DNA from: Lachnospiraceae bacterium UBA7481
GTDB lineage: Bacteria > Bacillota > Clostridia > Lachnospirales > Lachnospiraceae
Assembly (NCBI GenBank): GCA_002478505.1
Contig: DLOP01000065.1
Span: 1-23,727, forward strand
Direction: 5' to 3'
Length of the DNA stretch: 23,727 nt
Of the stretch, positions 1 to 7,650 are shown piece after piece (position 1 is the stretch's first letter; each line of letters starts with the position of its first letter). The notes under the pieces were generated by a model. That model had not been told where the DNA came from, ran no database searches, and was given only the letters and a program-made list of their open reading frames with translations. The translations under genes and the position numbers were made by a program.

Positions 1-113
1 AAGCCGAACGCCATACGGATGGACATCACACATACTGATGATGCCTCTCAAAAAATCAGTGGTATAATAATGTCATATTTTAGAAATGCGTTGTGCTGCA
101 GATTACAAAGAGC

Positions 114-285
114 GTTCTGCCACTGAATAATATCCGCCGGTGTAATGCTATCCATAGCCTTATTACTCAACAGAGGAATAAGGTGATGTTCGATCATATA
201 ACGCTTATTCCGAATCGTACGTGGTTTGCATATTGCGCTCCCATTTCAAGGTCTCTTTTTTGCTTGCAAATCCACGCTTCTTTTT
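114..285 (-). pseudogene. Remnant of a Tn916/ICE-type tyrosine integrase
   Basis: Two minus-strand reading frames carry pieces of one protein. The first (285 down to 208) reads KKKRGFASKKETLKWER, the typical end of the N-terminal arm-binding domain of Tn916-like integrases, and stops soon after. The second (about 231 down to 114) reads TIRNKRYMIEHHLIPLL followed by ITPADIIQWQN, the start of the SAM-like core-binding domain. In intact family members these two pieces are separated by roughly 30-40 residues, so an out-of-frame deletion has joined them near position 230. No catalytic domain (R..HxxR..Y) is visible in the window. The assignment comes from remembered family patterns. The gene is clearly non-functional and marks a former integrative element next to this locus. 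Confidence 0.68.
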
Positions 286-312
286 GCATAATGTCATTAA
301 TAAGAATATAAT
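284..312 (+). promoter_or_regulatory. Sigma-A type promoter for the plus-strand orphan gene
   Basis: A TTGCAT -35 box (284-289), a 17-bp spacer and a perfect TATAAT -10 box (307-312) predict a start near 319. That gives a leader of about 60 nt before the gene at 379. The promoter overlaps the integrase remnant, so the orphan gene probably acquired it from decayed mobile DNA. Confidence 0.6.
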
Positions 313-378
313 ATATAAGATCTCTTTTGTATATAAATTGCTGATAGGATAAATAAGGATTTCTATTGGAGGAATATT

Positions 379-903
379 ATGGCAGTATGGTATGAGATGG
401 AAAAAAGCGAAAAAGGCATTGAGAACTTTTTGAATAGCAACTGGGGATTTCACGATTTCAGACCAGAGAGAATTGAATATATTCCAGGAAAGGATTGCGT
501 GGAAATTTTTCTAAAATATGACACCATGGATGAAGGTGTACTTTTGCGCTTTGTATGGATTCATGATGTTCATATCAATATAAACAGAGATTATGATACT
601 GAATGGTTAAGCGGAAGCATTGTTTTGCTCCTTGAAAATAATGTGATTATATGGCTGGATGATGATGAATGGAACGGCAAAAGCAGAGAACATCTTAATG
701 AAATAAAGAAGTATACCACTTGGGTGGAAGCTGAGAGAATCTTCTGGGCCATAACTGATGCAGATGGAAATCCAATTGAAATGCCACAAGAACGTATCCA
801 TCAAATTTGGAACATATACGGAAAAACAGAAGAAAAGAATTTTAAATTGCAGGAATTCCATGGGGATTGGGATTTGATTTTGAAACCCCATTATGACCGA
901 TAG
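379..903 (+). CDS. Hypothetical acidic protein, 174 aa
   Basis: I do not recognise this family. The start is well supported by GGAGG at 368-372, six bases before the ATG, and by a good promoter upstream. The protein is soluble-looking, with no signal peptide or membrane segment, and is rich in acidic and aromatic residues (many Trp and Tyr, for example DDDEWNG and FHGDWDLIL near the C-terminus). Alternating hydrophobic stretches in the first 100 residues suggest a beta-rich fold. It is the only plus-strand gene in the window, lies beside an integrase remnant, and is followed by its own terminator-like hairpin. It therefore looks like a single-gene accessory unit, possibly cargo of a lost element. 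An immunity-like or small cytoplasmic protein is possible, but nothing seen decides this. Confidence 0.8.
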   Translation: MAVWYEMEKSEKGIENFLNSNWGFHDFRPERIEYIPGKDCVEIFLKYDTMDEGVLLRFVWIHDVHININRDYDTEWLSGSIVLLLENNVIIWLDDDEWNGKSREHLNEIKKYTTWVEAERIFWAITDADGNPIEMPQERIHQIWNIYGKTEEKNFKLQEFHGDWDLILKPHYDR

Positions 904-943
904 CTTCGTTGTTTCTATATAACGTATTTTTATTTTCTTAATT

Positions 944-966
944 CTTGGCACCGTTTTGGCGCCAAG
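944..966 (+). terminator. Hairpin terminator after the orphan gene
   Basis: A 9-bp stem with one mismatch (CTTGGCACC / GGCGCCAAG) and a GTTTT loop begins 41 bases after the stop codon at 901-903. The downstream tract is only moderately T-rich (ACAATTTTCTCTTT). It could also act on minus-strand transcripts arriving from the kinase gene. Confidence 0.5.
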
Positions 967-1087
967 ACAATTTTCTCTTTAACCACCTTGACTACATAGT
1001 GCTAGCACCATGTCCAAGTAATCATCAAAGAAAACATATTTCTTCTTAATTACCACTAAGCGATAAACTAGGATTTCACTAACAAGG

Positions 1088-1918
1088 CTACAATATTCCT
1101 TCCAGTATATCCTTTTGAGACTCTTTTATATATTGAATATCATCCAAATACAAATTCAAATGTCCATCTTCTATATTTTTCTGAACATCTTCATTTCCTG
1201 AATCTGCCTCATTTCTCATATATGCAACAAGACTACTTATCCGTTCAATTATCATATTGGGCAACTGTTCCCGTTCATGATTCTTTAAATCATAAGTGTC
1301 CACAAATAACTTTAATCTACGAATTTGTTCATTTAAATTATAACAATAATCAGGATTTTTCGGTGAAACAAACGGAATCCATCTATATACTGCATATGCA
1401 ACATCCCATATTCTTGGCCCCGGGTGTAATGTATCAAAATCGATTATCCCATGTACACACCCGTCAACAAAAGTTATGTTATAAGGTGCAAAATCCCCAT
1501 GGCACATAACCTCTACCGGTAATTGTTTGGGTAACATCCAAACTTCTTCTCCCGTTAATCGATGAACATACTTCTCCCCAATATCATGATATCGACGAAG
1601 TAATTTTGCCACTTCAACTAAAATCTCATCTGTTAGAATCTCATTCGGTAAACGGTCATTATAAACAGTTCCCTCCACAAAGGAAACCATTTCCATTCCG
1701 GATTCGTTAATTCCATATGGTTTAGGAATATTATGAAACCCGTTTTCATGCATAAACGATAAAAATGACTGCACATGCAAAGTCCATTTATTTCCCGGAC
1801 GGATTACTTTATCCTCTTCTTTTGATATTTTACCTTTTCTTCCGCCATGTAAAACTTCTTTTTGAATCATATATTTTTTCCCATTCAACTTGTTCCAAAC
1901 CTCTTCCCACCAGAGCAC
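1088..1918 (-). CDS. Aminoglycoside-phosphotransferase-fold kinase (APH family)
   Basis: This is a small-molecule kinase of the APH/choline-kinase-like superfamily. The catalytic loop reads CHGDFAPYN (H140, G141, D142, N147), and the metal-binding segment reads IIDFDTLHPGPRIWD (D160, D162). Together these are the APH versions of Brenner's motif and DFG. The N-lobe is short, and a clear ATP-contacting lysine motif is not obvious, as in many unassigned family members. The substrate is unknown; I would not call it a resistance gene from sequence alone. The start is uncertain. The longest reading opens at a GTG with little Shine-Dalgarno, 14 bases after the stop of the membrane methyltransferase gene, which suggests translational coupling. 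An ATG 16 codons further in is the main alternative. The two genes form an operon. Confidence 0.85.
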   Translation of the reverse strand: MLWWEEVWNKLNGKKYMIQKEVLHGGRKGKISKEEDKVIRPGNKWTLHVQSFLSFMHENGFHNIPKPYGINESGMEMVSFVEGTVYNDRLPNEILTDEILVEVAKLLRRYHDIGEKYVHRLTGEEVWMLPKQLPVEVMCHGDFAPYNITFVDGCVHGIIDFDTLHPGPRIWDVAYAVYRWIPFVSPKNPDYCYNLNEQIRRLKLFVDTYDLKNHEREQLPNMIIERISSLVAYMRNEADSGNEDVQKNIEDGHLNLYLDDIQYIKESQKDILEGIL

Positions 1919-1932
1919 ATATTATCGCTTTA

Positions 1933-2604
1933 TCACCATATGAATGGAATGATCTTATACTTTACTTTCTTTTTGTATGCAATATACCCCTCTAAATCCT
2001 TTTCAAGCACTGCTTCTTCATTTCTAATCCTTTTTACAATAATGAAAGGATATGCAAGAAAAATAGCAAATGAGATTATAGACCCGAGCACCAGCGGCAT
2101 GGAAAGGAACAAAATAATCGTTACGCTGTACATGGGATGCCGAACAATCCCATAAAGTCCGGTATCAATTACCTTTTGCCCGTTCTGGACTTCTACAGTT
2201 CGTGATAAGTAAGTATTTTCCCGCAATACCTCAGCATAAAGCAGATAAGAAAATAAAAATATGACCGCGCCAGCCCATATGACCCAATCCGGCAGTACGA
2301 TCCATTGAAAACGAAAGTTGAAACCTGCGATTACAAATCCCATAACGAACATCAAGCCGCTAAGTTTTATCACAAGTTTTTGCTCCGACTGCTGCTCTTT
2401 GCCATTCAAGCGTTTTTTCAACAATTCCGGAGCTTTAAACATCATGATAATACCTGCAAAAAACATCGGAATAAACAATATTCCCATGAATAGCCATGCG
2501 TTCCAATAATCAATTGTCCCTGCAGGCAAAAATATCAGTATTCCTATCACAGCTACACCAAGAACAAATTTCAATATTGCTTGGAAAAACAATTCTTTTG
2601 TCAT
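1933..2604 (-). CDS. Membrane methyltransferase of the ICMT/PEMT-like family
   Basis: This is a 223-residue polytopic membrane protein with hydrophobic segments at about 8-27, 35-56, 80-97, 106-125 and 158-190. The C-terminal part carries the family signature: DTGLYGIVRHPMYS (R155, H156, P157, Y159) followed by RIRNEEAVL (N195, E196, E197). In the isoprenylcysteine carboxyl methyltransferase and phospholipid N-methyltransferase superfamily, these regions form the SAM-binding pocket. Bacteria lack prenylated CaaX proteins, so the true substrate is probably a lipid or other small hydrophobic molecule (inference). A GGGGAG lies about 18 bases before the ATG, a loose Shine-Dalgarno. An extended -10 promoter lies upstream, and the APH-fold kinase follows after 14 bases, so the two may act on related substrates. 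Confidence 0.85.
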   Translation of the reverse strand: MTKELFFQAILKFVLGVAVIGILIFLPAGTIDYWNAWLFMGILFIPMFFAGIIMMFKAPELLKKRLNGKEQQSEQKLVIKLSGLMFVMGFVIAGFNFRFQWIVLPDWVIWAGAVIFLFSYLLYAEVLRENTYLSRTVEVQNGQKVIDTGLYGIVRHPMYSVTIILFLSMPLVLGSIISFAIFLAYPFIIVKRIRNEEAVLEKDLEGYIAYKKKVKYKIIPFIW

Positions 2605-2652
2605 ATATGATCTTCAAAACTCCCCTCTGTCATCTTTCGCGTTATTTCTCTG

Positions 2653-2661
2653 ATTATACCA
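2653..2661 (-). promoter_or_regulatory. Extended -10 promoter for the methyltransferase-kinase operon
   Basis: On the minus strand this reads TGGTATAAT, a perfect -10 hexamer with the TGn extension, about 50 bases before the methyltransferase start. No convincing -35 box is present at 17 bp, as is usual for extended -10 promoters. It lies in the 321-bp gap between 2605 and 2925; the rest of that gap holds the hairpin at 2790-2851. Confidence 0.5.
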
Positions 2662-2776
2662 CTTTTAACAAGCATTTACTACAAATAAAATATGGCTTTG
2701 ACAGCGTAAATTTATAATTGACTTAACTTCTAATCTGTGCCACAAAAAATAATTGCAAAACCAACCATTTTGTGTA

Positions 2777-2851
2777 TTTTTAGAAATGTTGATTTCTAAA
2801 AAGGCATAAAACAGTAGTCTAATCTCCTGTTTCACGCCTTCTCAGAAATCA
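2777..2851 (-). terminator. 25-bp wobble hairpin with an overlapping alternative hairpin
   Basis: In minus-strand RNA the arms 2851-2827 and 2814-2790 pair over 25 bp around a 12-nt loop. The only four departures from Watson-Crick pairing are all G-U wobbles. The second arm can alternatively pair with 2787-2777 in a perfect 11-bp hairpin (2777-2802) with a 4-nt loop, so the two folds are mutually exclusive. It begins 75 bases after the stop of the 590-aa gene, so termination or 3'-end protection of the recQ operon transcript is the simplest role. There is no good U-tract, so this is not a classical intrinsic terminator. Confidence 0.45.
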
Positions 2852-2925
2852 GTTATTTAATCGTTCCTCTTATAAAAACCGTCCCAAATTCTGCAGTGGT
2901 AAGTACTTGACAATCTATGATGCTC

Positions 2926-4698
2926 CTATTTTCTCTTAGAATCTATCCAGCCGTAATTTCTCATTTCTTGCCGAAATGCACTCCTTCGTGAATACTTATC
3001 CTTATACGACGTCATAAGACTCTGTTTTGCGCCTATCTCTCCCATGGATTCGCGCACCTCGCCCAAGGCGGCGATATATGCTGCACATTCCCCATAATAA
3101 TTTCTGCGGTTTGCATCCATAATTCCTTCTGTTCGCTTTTCAAGCAGTGCTGTGATTCTTTTTACCGCACTATTTCTAATACCGGATTCCATTTGCACCA
3201 TAGACTTCCATTTAAGAAATAATTGGCAAAACAGATCGCTTTCGCCTATCTCCTCAAGCCCACAGGTGCCTTTCTTATATTCTTCTGCGGAAAATCTCAT
3301 TGCCTTTTTCGCAATCTCTGCCATGGCAGCAATTCCCTTACCGTTCCATTGCCCCTCATACAAATATAACAGATACAATGCAATTCCCTGTTTCATAAAA
3401 GTTCCCGTCCAGCCTAATGCTTTCGATTTGTTCAACCCTTTGACCAATACGTCCTCAAACTGCCCATCTAAAAATCTGAGCAATAAAACCATATTGTTGT
3501 CCGGTCTGTTTTCTTCCCTTTCAGAGCATGAATAGCTTCTTTCATACATACCAAAAGTCTCGCCACTATTATGTACGGATAATTTCATAAATATTTTTTG
3601 GAGTTCTTCTCTTTTCTTTTTGTTTCCGCACCCGTTTAACAGCACTCGAAGATAATTCAGAGCAGATGTATCAGATTCAAATGCGATAAAATAGCACTTT
3701 TCCAGTAAAGACTGTTCCCCATCGGCCACAATTACATACTCAGCTGTTTTCATTGCTGCTCTGCTGCGCATAACATATTTCTTTGGTATCGCCTTCATCG
3801 CTTTTATTCCTATTGACACCATATCATTTACTGTTGCATATTTCCCGTTTTCTAATATGTTCAAATATAATCCCGGATGGACGGCAGCATATTTTTCTGC
3901 ATATTGCACCTCCAAAGATAGATCATTTAACAAAGCAACGGCTTCCAAAACAAGACGGTCAGCATCATGCCCTGTCTTACTGCCAAGATATGTAATCCAT
4001 AGCTGCAGAAAATTTTTAAGATCAGGTAATTCCTCATCTCCATGCTGCATAATTGCTTCTAATGTGATTTCGTCCTTTTTTGCATTTACAATAACTCCAT
4101 ACAATGCCTCCGGACGTTTTGCAGGCGGCACTGCATGATATGCACAATATACCGTATCAAGGATAACCTGTTTCAGGTCGCAATTCAAAAGTTCATGATA
4201 CACCATGTCCCCAAGTGAAATTTCTTCATCGCCATACTCATTATCGCATAGAATTTCCATTGCCAGCATTTGATATCCAACTTCAAAACCTTCCTTATAT
4301 CTCTCCCTGTCCATACAGATATGCACAAAATCACAAGCCTTCTCAAGCATATCTGAAATACCGCTGTTGTCTTCATAATAAAATTCCTCGCCAATGTCGT
4401 CATACCAGTCATCATATCCTTCATTCAATATCCCGGTAATAGTAACTTCCTGTGACTCAATACATCTTAAATCATCTCTGATGTGACTGTACATTTCATC
4501 GAAATCAATATCTTTGGCTTCGTTCTCACTTGAAGCTTTTCCCGCTTTATTCCCAACAGATTTCAGCCTTTCCAGAAAATCTTCTCTGCGATATTCCGGG
4601 AAAATCCTCCCGATATCATGAATAAAAGCGATGAGCTGCTCTGTTGAATATTGTGCCGTAAGGGCATCTGTCTGTTTTAAAAAATTCGTCAGATTCAT
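2926..4698 (-). CDS. Large helical protein of unknown function in an operon with recQ, 590 aa
   Basis: This is a cytoplasmic protein of 590 residues, predicted mostly alpha-helical, with repeated helix-turn-helix spacing suggestive of a TPR/HEAT-like superhelix. There is an acidic stretch at about 95-115 (YDDWYDDIGEEFYYEDN) and a basic C-terminus. The last 60 residues (NRRNYYGECAAYIAALGEV, then YSRRSAFRQEM) resemble the C-terminal helical tail I associate with SWIM-zinc-finger-linked bacterial proteins. No CxC...CxH SWIM motif is present here, so this is at best a SWIM-less relative; this is recall, not a search. The start is supported by GGAG seven bases before the ATG. The gene begins 29 bases after the recQ stop, so it is almost certainly co-transcribed. 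A role as a RecQ partner or accessory factor is inference from position only. Confidence 0.8.
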   Translation of the reverse strand: MNLTNFLKQTDALTAQYSTEQLIAFIHDIGRIFPEYRREDFLERLKSVGNKAGKASSENEAKDIDFDEMYSHIRDDLRCIESQEVTITGILNEGYDDWYDDIGEEFYYEDNSGISDMLEKACDFVHICMDRERYKEGFEVGYQMLAMEILCDNEYGDEEISLGDMVYHELLNCDLKQVILDTVYCAYHAVPPAKRPEALYGVIVNAKKDEITLEAIMQHGDEELPDLKNFLQLWITYLGSKTGHDADRLVLEAVALLNDLSLEVQYAEKYAAVHPGLYLNILENGKYATVNDMVSIGIKAMKAIPKKYVMRSRAAMKTAEYVIVADGEQSLLEKCYFIAFESDTSALNYLRVLLNGCGNKKKREELQKIFMKLSVHNSGETFGMYERSYSCSEREENRPDNNMVLLLRFLDGQFEDVLVKGLNKSKALGWTGTFMKQGIALYLLYLYEGQWNGKGIAAMAEIAKKAMRFSAEEYKKGTCGLEEIGESDLFCQLFLKWKSMVQMESGIRNSAVKRITALLEKRTEGIMDANRRNYYGECAAYIAALGEVRESMGEIGAKQSLMTSYKDKYSRRSAFRQEMRNYGWIDSKRK

Positions 4699-4727
4699 AC
4701 CATGTCTCCATTCCGCAAAAGCTGCTT

Positions 4728-6980
4728 TTAGCAGCGTCTAATTTTAATATAATGCTCCACAATCTCTTTCTGAACTAACGGCGGATACATCAGAACCGTG
4801 TACGCATTCCCTATCTTGCTTATCTTTTCAATGGTGACAATTCCTTTAGAAAGCCCCAGCTCTGTCTGTATCTGGACGGACCTGCCGTCAATCTGCCGTT
4901 CTTCAACATATCCCATTGATGTCAGCAGCTTGAAAATGTCTGTTCCGAATATATGCTTTACATTATCCACAGATGTAATTCTGTTCAACTCATCCTTGAT
5001 TTCAGTTATAAGATAAAAATCTTTGTACTCAAACTTATCGCAATCCTCCGGGTTAAGGCAGAATGGTCTTTTTTGCTTTTTCCCTTTTTTTCTTGACCTT
5101 GTCCTCTCTTCAGAATCATCACCATTATTTCCTATGCTTGTGACCACATCCGGATTATCATCCAGGAACGCAGCTATCGCCTCAATAAACCTGTCGCCAT
5201 ATTTATCGTATTTTGCCTCACCTACACCGGATACACTTAGCATAGCTGCTCTGTCACGAGGCACTTTGGCACTCATATCTATAAGTGTTTTATCACTAAA
5301 TATGATATATGGCGGCATGCCCTCCTCTCTGGCAATCGTAAGCCGAAGTTTCCGAAGAACATCAAACAGATTATATCCGGCTTTTGTAAGAGTATCCGTG
5401 CTTTTCCTGCTCCGTCTTGCCGTCTGACGTTCAGGCTCCCTGTCCTTATATGTCCGGACGAAAACATGCGTCTTCGGACATTTAAGCGGCTCTATGTTAC
5501 CCATGCGTATCACACTGTATTTATCAGCAGTTTGATATAGATACCCATCCAAAAGCAATTGACTGATAAGCAGTCGGAGTTCGGATTCGGAACGATTCTT
5601 AAGAATCCCATATGTTTTATAATCCGTCGTACGAAGCTCCTTCAGTCTTGCTCTGTTAGCGCCAAGCAGTGTTCCAATGATTATGTTCAAGCCATATCTT
5701 CCTTTGGCCTCATAAACACAGTTGATAATCTGCTTTGCATCCTCGGTCATATCGATTTCTGTAAACTCCCGGTGACAATTCCCGCAACTGTCACAAGGCT
5801 TCTCCTGCTTCTCTCCAAAATACGCAAGAATATAATTTCGCAGACATCCCGAAGTCCTGCAATAGCCTTCCATAACCTGAAGTCTTCTTGCATCACGCTG
5901 CCTGATAAGCTCAATATCTTCATAGGGAATGTCAGTAAAGTCTTTATGCTCAAGCAGGAACTTGTTTATCATAATATCTTGTGCCGAAAACAGCAGAATA
6001 CACTGCGATGGCTCACCGTCTCTTCCTGCACGCCCAGCCTCCTGATAATAATTCTCCATGCTCTGAGGCATATTGTAATGAATCACAAACCTTACGTTGG
6101 ATTTGTCGATACCCATTCCAAATGCGTTCGTAGCAACAATCACCGGTGATCTGTCATATATGAAATCCTCTTGGCTTTCTTTCCTGTCTTCATTATTCAT
6201 TCCGGCATGATATCTTGTCACAGGTACCCCTGAACCGGAAAGCAGTTCATACAATGTGTCCACATTCTTTCTCGTTGCGCAGTATATGATGCCGCTGTCA
6301 TCCAGATGCTTTTTGATATATTCCAGTACATAATCATTCTTGCTTCGTATCGTCTCCACCTCAAAATAGAGATTCTCACGATTAAAACCGGTGACAACCA
6401 CCTTCGGATCCTGCAGCTTAAGCACACAGGAAATATCGGTTTTCACTTCTTCTGTAGCAGTCGCAGTAAATGCACTTACAATAGGTCTCTTTGGCAAGGT
6501 ATCTATAAATTCTACGATCTTCAGATAACTTGGTCTGAAATCCTGTCCCCACTGAGATATACAATGTGCTTCATCAACAGTTACCATCGAAATCTCTATC
6601 TTACCTGCAAAATCCGTAAATTCATAGCTTTCAAGGCGTTCCGGTGCGACATACAGAAGCTTATATGCTCCCTCCAATGCTTTGGAATATACCCTCAATA
6701 TCTGAGCATCCGTCAGGGAAGAATTGATATACCCGGCATGAATCCCAGCTTCATTTAATGCCTTCACCTGATCCTGCATTAAGGATATGAGTGGCGATAA
6801 AACGATCGTAATTCCCGGCAAAAGCATCGCCGGTACCTGATAGCAGACAGACTTGCCCGCTCCGGTCGGCATGATTGCTAACGCATCTTTCCCTTCAAGG
6901 ATAGCATCAATGATTTCCTCCTGCCCGGATTTAAATGAATCATATCCGAAATATACTTTTAATGTTTCTTTTGCGTTCAT
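4728..6980 (-). CDS. recQ: ATP-dependent DNA helicase RecQ
   Basis: This is a 3'-5' superfamily 2 helicase for recombination and repair. The motifs run in order: Q-motif region FGYDSFKSGQ (11-20), Walker A MPTGAGKS (37-44), DEAH in VDEAHCISQWGQDFRP (135-150, including the aromatic-rich loop), SAFTATAT (169-176), and motif VI QEAGRAGRDGEPS (313-325). The zinc ligands are C379, C396, C399 and C402, followed by the RQC winged helix and an HRDC domain (about 536-605). Beyond HRDC lies a basic linker (RSRKKGKKQKR) and an extra domain of about 110 residues (640-750) that I cannot assign. At 750 residues the protein is longer than the roughly 600-residue E. coli type. The N-terminus matches the family, yet no Shine-Dalgarno is visible just before the ATG. 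The 590-aa gene follows after 29 bases. Confidence 0.97.
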   Translation of the reverse strand: MNAKETLKVYFGYDSFKSGQEEIIDAILEGKDALAIMPTGAGKSVCYQVPAMLLPGITIVLSPLISLMQDQVKALNEAGIHAGYINSSLTDAQILRVYSKALEGAYKLLYVAPERLESYEFTDFAGKIEISMVTVDEAHCISQWGQDFRPSYLKIVEFIDTLPKRPIVSAFTATATEEVKTDISCVLKLQDPKVVVTGFNRENLYFEVETIRSKNDYVLEYIKKHLDDSGIIYCATRKNVDTLYELLSGSGVPVTRYHAGMNNEDRKESQEDFIYDRSPVIVATNAFGMGIDKSNVRFVIHYNMPQSMENYYQEAGRAGRDGEPSQCILLFSAQDIMINKFLLEHKDFTDIPYEDIELIRQRDARRLQVMEGYCRTSGCLRNYILAYFGEKQEKPCDSCGNCHREFTEIDMTEDAKQIINCVYEAKGRYGLNIIIGTLLGANRARLKELRTTDYKTYGILKNRSESELRLLISQLLLDGYLYQTADKYSVIRMGNIEPLKCPKTHVFVRTYKDREPERQTARRSRKSTDTLTKAGYNLFDVLRKLRLTIAREEGMPPYIIFSDKTLIDMSAKVPRDRAAMLSVSGVGEAKYDKYGDRFIEAIAAFLDDNPDVVTSIGNNGDDSEERTRSRKKGKKQKRPFCLNPEDCDKFEYKDFYLITEIKDELNRITSVDNVKHIFGTDIFKLLTSMGYVEERQIDGRSVQIQTELGLSKGIVTIEKISKIGNAYTVLMYPPLVQKEIVEHYIKIRRC

Positions 6981-7056
6981 AGTTTATACACAATGCCACT
7001 ATGCAGCAAGCGGCATCTTTTCCCTTCATGTATTTCTGTCATTTATGCAAAGACCA

Positions 7057-7489
7057 TCACCATACCTGCATTTTGACTTCAGAGGCAAATGTCATTTCCA
7101 GAAGTTCTGCCGCAATATCCTTGCTGCAAATCCTCATCAGATTGTCCTCAGCCTCTTCCTTTGATAGCAGGTTCATGCTTCCATACCAAACGATTTCATT
7201 ATCGATCACCGCATAATGCTCGCAAGAGTCTTCCACGAGCCGAAATTCAAAACCTGCTTTACGAAGCCTTTCCAAAAGTCCCATGCAAACATCATCCCTG
7301 CCATACTTATAGGCATCGGGATGCCAGGTAACAATTGTTACTTTAACTCCCAACTCCCGGCGCTTACTAAGCACAGTTATGATGCGGTTTACCTTCAAGA
7401 TCTCTCCAATAGGTCTCGGCGTAAGTTTCTATATCGTAGATTGCATTCGCTTTCTGCTTTTCTCCATCCATGCTGACACAAAGCTCATA
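7057..7489 (-). pseudogene. Truncated, frameshifted phospholipase-D-type (HKD-like) protein
   Basis: The 3' part (7398 down to 7057) reads as an intact C-terminal PLD-like half-domain: VKVTIVTWHPDAYKYGRDD, then HYAVIDNEIVWYGSMNLLS and a closing AAELLEMTF block. In this subfamily HYAVID occupies the position of the second HKD motif. The only start is a TTG inside the domain, without a ribosome site. Upstream, in another frame (7489 down to about 7400), comes YELCVSMDGEKQKANAIYD and ETYAETYWRDLEG, which fits the segment normally preceding this domain. The two pieces are joined out of frame near 7400 with a dozen or so residues missing. The full family proteins I recall also carry a large N-terminal helicase or nuclease portion, which is absent here. 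It ends 76 bases before recQ and was probably once in the same operon. Confidence 0.65.
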
Positions 7490-7591
7490 TCATATTATGA
7501 TTATCTTTCAAAACATCGTTAACTAATAATTTATCAATCTTTTTTATCTGATATGGCCTCTAAAATCGGCTAATCTTTTTGAGAATCAGAA

Positions 7592-7650
7592 ATTTTAGAA
7601 GCACGATCTTGAATAAACCTTGTTTAAACCTTGTTTAAATCTTGATGATC
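7592..7650. repeat. 31-bp direct repeat (copy 1) running into 11-bp iterons
   Basis: Positions 7592-7622 are identical to 8598-8628 (31 of 31 bases, same orientation). From 7608 the sequence runs as 11-bp units: CTTGAATAAAC, CTTGTTTAAAC, CTTGTTTAAAT, CTTGATGATC. The 11-bp period is not a codon multiple and is close to one DNA helical turn, so it looks like a DNA-level repeat, although it overlaps the end of the AlbA-type remnant. Confidence 0.75.

Noticed and set aside
607..951. 114-codon minus-strand frame over the orphan gene
   Set aside because: The plus-strand gene has a promoter and a strong ribosome site. The minus frame has neither and reads as low-complexity hydrophobic sequence.
4721..4735. 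GCTGC-TTTTA-GCAGC hairpin at the recQ stop codon
   Set aside because: The stem is only 5 bp with no U-tract, and the next gene's ribosome site follows at once. It is unlikely to be a terminator.
5559..6149. 196-codon plus-strand frame inside recQ
   Set aside because: It is antisense to conserved helicase motifs, with no ribosome site or recognisable domain.
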